Shown here: positions 27,101 through 34,220 of the stretch, piece after piece
Position numbering within the stretch: the first letter of the stretch is position 1
Layout of the letters: each line of letters begins with the position of its first letter
The notes under the pieces: generated by a model
Seen by the model: only the letters and a program-made list of their open reading frames with translations
What the model was told of the DNA's origin: nothing
The model's database searches: none
Assembly: GCF_024220585.1 (NCBI RefSeq)
Contig: NZ_JAMXKF010000010.1
Span: 245,462 to 309,461, forward strand
DNA: 64,000 bases
Direction of reading: 5' to 3'
DNA from: Dyadobacter diqingensis
Lineage (GTDB): Bacteria; Bacteroidota; Bacteroidia; Cytophagales; Spirosomataceae
Position numbers and translations under genes: made by a program

Positions 27101-27990
27101 GTGATTTTATCAATGCCTTCAGGAAATTTGACTTTTATCTGGATGCCTATTATCACGGCCCTGCCTATGCCTTCAATTATGCTGGCCTGGGAAATGAAAG
27201 TGAGCGCCCGGTCGATGACCCGAATTATTACCGCGTTCGTCAAAAAGCGATCCATATTTATCCGGCAATAAAAAAGCGGTTCGGGACTAATGGGTCTGTT
27301 GCGATCGGTCCATTGCTTGAAATTTCGAAGATTCAGCCAACTGCTGGCCGTTATATCACGGTCGGGGACGATGACCTGAATAAAAATGATATTTTCAAAA
27401 CCAAGTATTTCAGCGGTGCTCAGGCGATGTTTGACTTTAACAACGTCGATAATATTTTCTCTCCACATGCCGGAATCCGTTTTCATACGGATCTGGGCTG
27501 GGTGAAAAATTTAAAGGAAGACAAGAATTTTACAAGCCTGCGTGCACAAATTGCATTTTACAAGAGCCTGGATAAGAAGGAGCGTTTTGTTGTGGCTTCT
27601 CAAATTGGAACGGGATTGAATTTTGGTTCAGGGTATGAATTTTTCCAGATGCCTACGTTGGGTGGAAATCAGGACAGCCAGGGTTTGAGAGGGTATCGTA
27701 CACAACGTTTCTATGGGAAAAGCAGCTTGTGGCACAGCACTGATTTACGAGTGAAGATCAACAGCAGCTATAATGAAACATTGCCTTTCACATTCGGGGT
27801 GTTTGCCGGTTTTGATTATGGCCGTGTCTGGCTTAAAGAATATCCGTCCGACAAATGGCATTATGACTATGGTGGCGGAGTCTGGTTCGCTCCGGTTGAT
27901 ATTGTAACGCTTTCTCTGGGCGCATTTTTTCCGAAAGAAAAAACCGAGGAATCCCCGCGGATTATGCTGAGGTTAGGTTTCTGGTTCTAG
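24190..27990 (+). CDS. Metallophosphoesterase fused to an outer-membrane beta-barrel
   Basis: The 1266-residue protein has a lipoprotein-type signal (LASSCATYKK). Residues 45-400 are a calcineurin-like phosphoesterase with LGDNIYENG, PGNHDWRGW, ALHHPPYTYGEHGG and SGHENTL. The usual first-motif Asp (GDxG) reads Asn here (LIGNAGND), which may weaken metal binding. A middle region (about 430-880) has IIGDWDRHDDQW and IPRDRDQAFSRYDG, a kinase-fold-like or binding module I cannot name. Residues 920-1266 form an Omp85/surface-antigen-like barrel ending in Phe. The layout suggests a phosphatase anchored at the outer membrane. It lies 183 bases after the propeller gene in the ppk1 cluster. Confidence 0.8.
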   Translation: MKTKLHLLIGITGLVLASSCATYKKNQYAKDVDWKLSGPDKGSQPTHTMYLIGNAGNDSPGNQSPVLKYLKSRLTAESKNSSVLFLGDNIYENGMPPKEDSLLRQDAEYRINAQLQTLDDFKGRPIFLPGNHDWRGWGLKGLKREENYIENYLNNRRGKTDKEEFENYFLPDDGCSGPEVVELNDQLVVLVVDSQWWLTDWDKEPTINDGCDVKNRATFKFVFENLVRKYKNKNVVIALHHPPYTYGEHGGNFTAKQHLFPLTTVSPNLYIPLPVIGSIAALFRSSIGPKQDVSNQYYKDLKAGMMAGVRKNGSFIFASGHENTLQLIESERQQFIVSGSGSKTGPVKLGKGSQFASAALGYSTLAFYEGGETWVQFWEVASDGTRAEMVFQKKIKEKLPVAKDEIQPVFTEYNLHKDSTDKPILATEVKKVNRGHNFFFGAHNRVLYQEKYPFPVLDLTTYHGGLTPVKQGGGNQTNSLRVRDASGKEYVLRGMTKDVSRLLPFPFNKMTAAKYIAEDNFLSTHPFAPLAIPPLADAIQVYHTNPKLFYVPAQPALGVFNPIFGGSMSLFEERPDGKRWKNDAYFGNADKIVGTPDLMENILKDGKYKVDEAWALRTRLLDFIIGDWDRHDDQWTWSSTKQEDGTTLYRPIPRDRDQAFSRYDGLFTSIAKLTTMPFLRQLQTYQPEIKSIKWTSWSARLFDRTFLTELSWEEWQKQVNFIRANLTDQVIENAFVSWPAKARELSAPSLIKSIKARRDNLQKIAREHYAFVSKSVDILGTEERERFEIERIDNDHTRVTIHEISKKGELRRLNYQRTFDHKTTKTINLYGNGDNDEFITKGSSRKGIKVRLIGGTGKDTFADSSLVETGGKKTIVYDDLSENKVVEGNETNDKRTGLYRYNIYDRRGTGSDYNINMPIPIIGYNPDDGFLIGGSLTMIRYGFKKEPYASLQRIGGSYSFGTKALKLNYTGDFINAFRKFDFYLDAYYHGPAYAFNYAGLGNESERPVDDPNYYRVRQKAIHIYPAIKKRFGTNGSVAIGPLLEISKIQPTAGRYITVGDDDLNKNDIFKTKYFSGAQAMFDFNNVDNIFSPHAGIRFHTDLGWVKNLKEDKNFTSLRAQIAFYKSLDKKERFVVASQIGTGLNFGSGYEFFQMPTLGGNQDSQGLRGYRTQRFYGKSSLWHSTDLRVKINSSYNETLPFTFGVFAGFDYGRVWLKEYPSDKWHYDYGGGVWFAPVDIVTLSLGAFFPKEKTEESPRIMLRLGFWF

Positions 27991-28000
27991 CTTTTGTTTT

Positions 28001-28082
28001 AACGCAGAGGTATGAGATGTTTGGGAAGGAGTTTCGCTGCTCGGTTTTTTAAACGCAGAGTTATGGGAGTGGGGAAAGGAGT
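28001..28082. repeat. Imperfect direct repeat after the phosphoesterase gene
   Basis: Two copies of a sequence beginning AACGCAGAG, about 31 bases long and spaced by 50 bases (28001-28032 and 28052-28082), can be aligned with several mismatches. The 244-base gap between the convergent genes is otherwise non-coding. Confidence 0.4.
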
Positions 28083-28175
28083 TGTGTGGAGTTTTTTTCT
28101 TTTCTTCTTCTTTGAGTTTTAAATGAGGGATTTATGATTTAGTTGAACTGGGTTTTGAATAAAACTAACAACAAT

Positions 28176-28215
28176 AAAAGACGAGCCGAGGAAGTACTTC
28201 CCCGGCTCGTCTTTT
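28176..28215. terminator. Bidirectional terminator between convergent operons
   Basis: A 20-bp inverted repeat with one mismatch (28176-28195 and 28196-28215), A-rich at the 5' side and T-rich at the 3' side, separates the phosphoesterase gene from the RND efflux operon. Strong stem and symmetric ends indicate use in both directions. Confidence 0.88.
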
Positions 28216-28234
28216 ATTCTTCATTCTTCATTTC

Positions 28235-29650
28235 TCATTTCCAGCCTCCGCCGAGTGACCGGTATAGGTCAACATTGGCGGCTAGTTGGGCGCGTTTGAT
28301 GGCGACGAGTTCCAGTTCACTTTGAAGAACGTTGCTTTGAGCCGTGATTACTTCAAGATAATTGGCAAGGCCGCTTTGGAAAAGCAAATTGGAGTTCGCT
28401 ATGGCCTGTTCCAGTATTTTTACACGCGTCGCTGCAATTGCTTGCTGCTCTTTAAGTTTCTCGATTTTTACCAAAGCATCCGAAACTTCACCGACGGCAT
28501 ACAACACGGACTGCCGGAATTCGATGACGGTTCTTTCGCGTTCTACTTTCGAAACCTCGTATTGTGTTTTCAACTGGTTGCGCTGAAACAATGGCTGTGT
28601 TAAACCACCCGCGGCTGCCCCGAAAAGAGACGCCGGGATGTTGAACCAGTTTGAGGCTTTAAGAGAATTGATACCGCCCGAAGCAGTGATTGTCAGGGCG
28701 GGATACATGTTCGCTTTGGCGATACCTACATTGGCGTTGGCTACATCGAGCGCGAGTTCAGATCTGCGGATATCAGGTCTCCGGTTTAATATCGTCGTTG
28801 GCACGCCGGTTGTCAAGGTCTCAGGGAATTTTACCTGATCAATCTGAAGGTTCCGTTCAGTTCTACCCGGCAGTTCACCCGCAAGAATGCTTAACGCATT
28901 TTCCTGTAACGTGATATTTTGTTGCAGTTCCGGAATCAGTTTTGCAGCATTCAGTCTTTGCGCTTCTGCTTGCTGGATAGCCAGAGAGGTAACTTGTCCC
29001 GAGGTGAATTGCAAACCGAAAATCCGCAAAGTGCTGTCATTCAGCGCCAGATTTTTTTCGGCTATCGAAAGCTGTGCATCCAACATCAACAGGTTATAAA
29101 AACCCTGTGAAACCGCTGCGACGAGATTGGTCTGGATGGCATTTTTTGCTTCGATCGTTTGCAGATATTCTGCCAGCGCACGTCCGTTTCTGTTACGGAT
29201 TTTGCCCCATATATCAGCTTCCCAGGATAATCCCACACTGGTGGTGAAATCTTCAATATGTGTTGTTTTCAGAAAAGAGCTGGCACTTAATCCATTCAAA
29301 CTATTGTCCGAAGGACGGTTTGAGCCGGCGCTGATCTGTAAACGGGCATCGGGTAAATATGCCCATTTGGTTTGTTTGAACAACAACTGTGACGCTTCAA
29401 TATTTTTAAGCGCAACCTGCATATCATAGTTTTTCGCAATGGCACTGTCCAGCAACTTTTGCAGAGAAGCGTCCGTGAAAAAACTGTCCAGAGGCAAATC
29501 AGCGATACTGGCTGTGTCCGTTGTGGCGGCGGCATTCCTGAAAGTTTCAGGCAATGCCGCTTTTGGCGTTTCTACGTTTTTCGAGATCTTACAAGCGGCG
29601 AGCGCCGTAAGCAACACGAGAAATGAGATTCTGTTTATGTACTTTTTCAT
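28235..29650 (-). CDS. RND efflux outer-membrane channel (TolC/NodT family)
   Basis: The 471-residue lipoprotein (lipobox ALAAC) has the two outer-membrane-efflux repeats: LQKLLDSAIAKNYDMQVALKNIEASQ in the first half and NVGIAKANMYPALTITASGG in the second, with the LAGELPG and LNRRPDIRRSELAL motifs typical of NodT/CusC channels. It ends the three-gene efflux operon, 12 bases after the pump gene. It forms the trimeric outer-membrane duct for the pump. Confidence 0.93.
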   Translation of the reverse strand: MKKYINRISFLVLLTALAACKISKNVETPKAALPETFRNAAATTDTASIADLPLDSFFTDASLQKLLDSAIAKNYDMQVALKNIEASQLLFKQTKWAYLPDARLQISAGSNRPSDNSLNGLSASSFLKTTHIEDFTTSVGLSWEADIWGKIRNRNGRALAEYLQTIEAKNAIQTNLVAAVSQGFYNLLMLDAQLSIAEKNLALNDSTLRIFGLQFTSGQVTSLAIQQAEAQRLNAAKLIPELQQNITLQENALSILAGELPGRTERNLQIDQVKFPETLTTGVPTTILNRRPDIRRSELALDVANANVGIAKANMYPALTITASGGINSLKASNWFNIPASLFGAAAGGLTQPLFQRNQLKTQYEVSKVERERTVIEFRQSVLYAVGEVSDALVKIEKLKEQQAIAATRVKILEQAIANSNLLFQSGLANYLEVITAQSNVLQSELELVAIKRAQLAANVDLYRSLGGGWK

Positions 29651-29662
29651 ATTGTAGTAACT

Positions 29663-32600
29663 TTAAATGGCCTCTGCCAACTCCACTTGTTCGTGTTTGA
29701 CAACGGCAACAGGTTTTCCTGTAACCAGTTCCTGAAGATATTGGAACACTATAAACAATACAGGAATAATGAACAAACCAAGGATAACTCCGGTAATCAT
29801 ACCACCCGCGGCACCGATACTGATCGAGTGATTTCCCTGTGCGGAAGGCCCGGTTGCGGTCATCATAGGAACAAGCCCGACAATGAAAGCAAGAGAAGTC
29901 ATGATGATCGGACGGAGACGAAGTTTAGCGGCTTCAAGGGAAGCGTGCAACAAGGCCTTTCCCGCTTTTCTTCTCTGTACGGCATATTCCACGATCAGGA
30001 TCGCATTTTTTGCCAGCAGACCGATCAACATGATCAGCGCTACCTGAACGTAAATATTGTTTTCAATTCCTGTCAATCCGATGGCGGCAAACACACCGAA
30101 TATTCCGGTTGGGATTGAAAGAATAACAGCGAATGGAAGAATATAACTTTCATATTGCGCCGCAAGAAGGAAATATACAAACACAAGACACAGAGCGAAA
30201 ATAACCGCAGATTGTCCTCCTGATGAGATTTCTTCTTTAGTTATCCCCGAGAACTCATATTTGAAACCTGATGGCAGATTTTTAGCTGCCACTTCTTCCA
30301 CGGCTTTGATCGCATCCCCCGAGCTGAATCCTGGTTTCGCAATGGCGTTGATCCCAATGGAGTTGAACAGGTTATAACGCGAAGCATTTTCCGGACCATA
30401 TACACGATTTAGTTTGACCAAAGTGTTAATTGGCACCATATCGCCCAAACGATTTTTAACCAGAACACCATCCATCGACGAAGGGTCGGTACGGTCGGCA
30501 ATGTCAGCCTGAACCATCACGCGGTAATATTTACCAAAACGGTTGAAGTCGGATGCCTGTGCGCTACCAAAATAGGCTTGCATGGTTTGAAGAATATCCT
30601 TCACATTCACACTTAGCTGCTCTGCTTTCACTTCATCCACTTCCATTTCAAGTTGAGGATAATCTGCGCGGAACGCTGTAAATGCTACGGCGATTTCAGG
30701 ACGTTTCATCAGCTCTCCGATAAAACCATTGGCTACACCGCTGAATTTATCGAGTTTTCCTCCGTTTCTATCCTGCAAGACCAAATCCAAACCGTCAATA
30801 TTACTGAAACCCGGTACGGTAGGGAAGGTGAAGACAAAGAAATTGGCACCCTTAACGGTTCCTAACTTTTGTCTGATTTCATTCATGATGGCATTGATAT
30901 CCTTCACTGCACCTCTTTCTGCTGCGGGTTTTAAATTTACGAACATAACGGCTGACGAAGGGCTTGAAGATTGTGTCAGGATATTAAATCCAGAAAGTCC
31001 ATCCAACGCTCTTTGTGATTCCATTGTCCCCAAAACTGTTTCGGCTTTATGAAGAACCTCCGTTGTACGTTCAAGCGAAGCGCCTACGGGCATTGATAAC
31101 GATATGGCTATAAATCCCTGATCCTCAGAAGGTATAAATCCTGTTTTTGTTTTGGAAACCATATAGCCCGTAATAATGGTAACGAGCGCCAGAGCTCCAA
31201 GACTCAGCCATCTGTGGTGGATCAGGAAACGCAGACTGTTTACGTATCGGTCAGTCAGTTTGTCAAATGAAGCGTTAAAACCGGCAAAGAATTTCTCCTT
31301 GAAGCTTTTCTTTACGTAAACGCCGTCTTTGTCGTGTTTGTGTTCTTTCAGGAAAATCGCACACAAAGCCGGACTTAGGGTAAGCGCGTTAACGGCGGAG
31401 ATTACAATGGCGATCGCTAGCGTGAATGCGAACTGGCGGTAAAATACACCCGTAGAGCCTTCCAGGAAACCAACCGGTAAAAATACCGCAGACATAATCA
31501 GGGTGATCGAAATGATCGCACCGGTGATCTCACTCATCGCTGAGGTTGTCGCGACTTTTGGTGACATTCCTTTTTTCTCCATCTTTAAATGAACGGCCTC
31601 GACGACGACAATGGCATCATCGACAACAATTCCTATGGCTAATACCAAAGCAAAGAGGGTCAGCAGGTTGATTGAGAAGCCAAACAGGTTCATGAAAAAG
31701 AATGTTCCAAGAATAGCAACCGGTACTGCAATCGCCGGAATAAGTGTTGAGCGGAAATCCTGAAGGAAAAGATAAACCACGATGAAAACCAGGATAAAGG
31801 CTTCCAGTAATGTATGTTGCACTTGCTCGATCGACTGATCCAGAGAATCTTTGGTGTTATATATAGTTACATATTTAACGCCTTTTGGGAAATCCTTTTC
31901 GGCTTTTTTCATCAGATCCAGAATGGCAATCTGGATTTCACTCGCATTAGAACCGGCCAGCTGCATGGTGGCTATGTTCACACCCTGCTTCCCATCGATA
32001 CGTGTAAAGTTTCCATAGGTATAAGAACCGAACTCAATTTTTGCCACATCTTTCAGTCTCAAAATTGAACCGTCGGCATTCGAGCGGATGATAATATTTT
32101 CATATTCTTCCGGTTTGCTCAGCTTGCCCTTATACTTGATCACATATTCAAAAGATTCCTGGCTGTTTTCACCGAATTTTCCGGGTGCAGCTTCCAGGTT
32201 TTTATCACGAATGGCTGCAATCACTTCGTTCGGTGTAAGATTATAAGTGGCCAGCTGACTTGGTTTTAGCCATACGCGCATCGAATAATCTTTATTTCCA
32301 CCAAATATTGTCGACTGCCCAACGCCTTTAATCCTTTTGATTTCAGGAATGATATTGATTTGCGCATAGTTGGCCAGGAAAGTCTGGTCGTAAGTTGCGT
32401 TTTCCGAATAAAGGGCTGTTACCATCAGCATACTGTTTTGCTGTTTGGCCGTGGTAACCCCGGCCTGAACTACCTCTGCTGGCAGCTGGCTTGTGGCCTG
32501 CGATACCCGGTTTTGAACGTTCACTGCCGCCTGGTCAGGGTCGGTACCTAGTTTAAAATAAACGGTAATAACCAGAGATCCGTCATTGCTGGCCGTTGAG

Positions 32601-32836
32601 CTCATGTAGCTCATGTTTTCAACCCCATTTATGGATTCTTCCAGTGATGGTGCCACGGAGCGCAATACCGTTTCTGCGTTTGCACCAGGGTAGTTGGCAA
32701 TCACCTGAACAGCTGGCGGCGCAATGTCCGGAAATTGCTGCAAAGGTAATGTGGTTAGTCCCAGCACCCCGAGTATCACCAATAAGATGGAGATAACGGT
32801 GGCTAAAACAGGTCTGTCTATGAATTTCTTAAACAT
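29663..32836 (-). CDS. RND multidrug efflux pump, HAE1 (AcrB) type
   Basis: The 1057-residue protein is a full-length AcrB-type transporter: first helix FIDRPVLATVISILLVILGVLGL, QFPDIAPPAVQV, two large periplasmic loops, and the proton-relay Asp pair Asp406-Asp407 in GIVVDDAIVVVE that distinguishes drug/proton antiporters of the HAE1 group. The C-terminal half repeats the twelve-helix design. It is the middle gene of the adaptor-pump-channel operon. Confidence 0.96.
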   Translation of the reverse strand: MFKKFIDRPVLATVISILLVILGVLGLTTLPLQQFPDIAPPAVQVIANYPGANAETVLRSVAPSLEESINGVENMSYMSSTASNDGSLVITVYFKLGTDPDQAAVNVQNRVSQATSQLPAEVVQAGVTTAKQQNSMLMVTALYSENATYDQTFLANYAQINIIPEIKRIKGVGQSTIFGGNKDYSMRVWLKPSQLATYNLTPNEVIAAIRDKNLEAAPGKFGENSQESFEYVIKYKGKLSKPEEYENIIIRSNADGSILRLKDVAKIEFGSYTYGNFTRIDGKQGVNIATMQLAGSNASEIQIAILDLMKKAEKDFPKGVKYVTIYNTKDSLDQSIEQVQHTLLEAFILVFIVVYLFLQDFRSTLIPAIAVPVAILGTFFFMNLFGFSINLLTLFALVLAIGIVVDDAIVVVEAVHLKMEKKGMSPKVATTSAMSEITGAIISITLIMSAVFLPVGFLEGSTGVFYRQFAFTLAIAIVISAVNALTLSPALCAIFLKEHKHDKDGVYVKKSFKEKFFAGFNASFDKLTDRYVNSLRFLIHHRWLSLGALALVTIITGYMVSKTKTGFIPSEDQGFIAISLSMPVGASLERTTEVLHKAETVLGTMESQRALDGLSGFNILTQSSSPSSAVMFVNLKPAAERGAVKDINAIMNEIRQKLGTVKGANFFVFTFPTVPGFSNIDGLDLVLQDRNGGKLDKFSGVANGFIGELMKRPEIAVAFTAFRADYPQLEMEVDEVKAEQLSVNVKDILQTMQAYFGSAQASDFNRFGKYYRVMVQADIADRTDPSSMDGVLVKNRLGDMVPINTLVKLNRVYGPENASRYNLFNSIGINAIAKPGFSSGDAIKAVEEVAAKNLPSGFKYEFSGITKEEISSGGQSAVIFALCLVFVYFLLAAQYESYILPFAVILSIPTGIFGVFAAIGLTGIENNIYVQVALIMLIGLLAKNAILIVEYAVQRRKAGKALLHASLEAAKLRLRPIIMTSLAFIVGLVPMMTATGPSAQGNHSISIGAAGGMITGVILGLFIIPVLFIVFQYLQELVTGKPVAVVKHEQVELAEAI

Positions 32837-32859
32837 AAAGATTCATTTTAGGTGTACTA

Positions 32860-33984
32860 TTAGTTTTGGGCGATCACCGGTTTTGCCTTTTCAGGTGTGA
32901 TCACAGCGCCCTCCTGCAAAAGATCCAGTCCGGTGAAAACGATTCTGTCGCCCGCTTTCAGGCCGTCTTTTATCAGGTAATTATTTCCGCTTTTTCCGAT
33001 GACGGTTATGGGCAGTTTTTTCACTTTATTACCTTCCGCTACTGCATATACGAAGACCTTGTCTTGCAGCTCAATCGTAGCCGACTGTGGTACCAGGATA
33101 GCCGAATCATGCTGAAGGCTTAATCTCACTTTTCCGGTATTTCCCGAGCGAAGCAGTCCCTGTGCATTAGCAAAAGTGGCTCTCAAAGTAATGGCGCCTG
33201 TGTTTTTATCAAACTGCCCGTCGATCATATCGATCTTGCCTTGTTTAGGATAAATAGTCTGATCTGCAAGCAAAAGTGATATGGGTTCAAGCTTTTTAAG
33301 TTTGTCGTTCAGTGTTGCACCGTCGTATTGCGCTTTGAATTTGATAAAATCAGATTCACCCAGTGCGAAGTAAACGTGCACTTCCTGTACGTCCGAAAGC
33401 TGGGTTAAAGCTTCAACATCAGTGCGGGAGACAAGGCTTCCTTTTTTCTTCGGCAGTCTTCCGATATATCCGTTTACGGGAGCTTTAATGGTTGTATATC
33501 CAACATTGATCTGTGCTGATCCAACCATGGCTTTCGCTTGTTCTGCATTGGCAATTGCTACGCTGTTGGCTGCTTTGGCCGCTTTTAACTGAAAATCAGC
33601 GATTACCTTGTTGGCTACCAGTGGTGTCAGTTTGTCGATTTCCAGCTGTGTATTAACGATCGAAGCTTGCGCTGCACTCAGGCTTGCTTTCGCGTTGTTC
33701 AGTTGTTCGCGGTAAGGAAGATCGTTGATTTTGAAAAGAGGCTGTCCGGCTTTAACGAAAGCTCCTTCGTCAACAAACACCTGGTCAAGATAACCATCTA
33801 CCTGGGGGCGTATTTCCAGATTAACTTTTCCTTCGATTGATGCAGGATATTCCTGATACGTTGTAGCTTGTCCTGATGTAATTTCAACTACGGGTAACGT
33901 TGGTGGCGGAGGAGTTGTTGGAGCCTCCTGTTTTTGTGCACATCCATACAATAGGACAGCGATGCCTAAAATTAGATTTCTCAT
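32860..33984 (-). CDS. RND efflux periplasmic adaptor (AcrA type)
   Basis: The 374-residue lipoprotein (lipobox LYGC) is a membrane-fusion protein: a split lipoyl motif (QVDGYLDQVFVDEGAFVKAGQPLFKIND and TTIKAPVNGYIGRLPKKKGSLV), a helical hairpin (about 85-150), and a C-terminal beta-barrel region. It starts the efflux operon. The upstream region contains a 12-bp palindrome that is probably a repressor site. Confidence 0.94.
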   Translation of the reverse strand: MRNLILGIAVLLYGCAQKQEAPTTPPPPTLPVVEITSGQATTYQEYPASIEGKVNLEIRPQVDGYLDQVFVDEGAFVKAGQPLFKINDLPYREQLNNAKASLSAAQASIVNTQLEIDKLTPLVANKVIADFQLKAAKAANSVAIANAEQAKAMVGSAQINVGYTTIKAPVNGYIGRLPKKKGSLVSRTDVEALTQLSDVQEVHVYFALGESDFIKFKAQYDGATLNDKLKKLEPISLLLADQTIYPKQGKIDMIDGQFDKNTGAITLRATFANAQGLLRSGNTGKVRLSLQHDSAILVPQSATIELQDKVFVYAVAEGNKVKKLPITVIGKSGNNYLIKDGLKAGDRIVFTGLDLLQEGAVITPEKAKPVIAQN

Positions 33985-34076
33985 GATGGTGGTATTAATT
34001 TAATTAAGAGATGAAAATTTCAAATCCTGGGTGTTCTTACTTTTCTTGCGGTGGTAGAGCTATAATGTTTATTTTA

Positions 34077-34088
34077 GAACGATCGTTC
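34077..34088. promoter_or_regulatory. Palindromic operator upstream of the RND operon
   Basis: GAACGATCGTTC is a perfect 12-bp palindrome 93 bases before the adaptor start, in the promoter region of the minus-strand operon. It resembles the sites bound by TetR-family repressors of efflux pumps. No TetR gene lies next to this operon in the window. Confidence 0.6.
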
Positions 34089-34220
34089 AAAAATTATTCG
34101 ATTTCTTGAAAAAAAGTTTTAAAAGCTCTGGTTGGGTCCGTGAAAAGTAAGCTTACGGCCAGAAAATGGGGTTTTTAATTGATTGTTTTGTTTTCGTAAT
34201 GCAACGCGATAGCTGATCTT

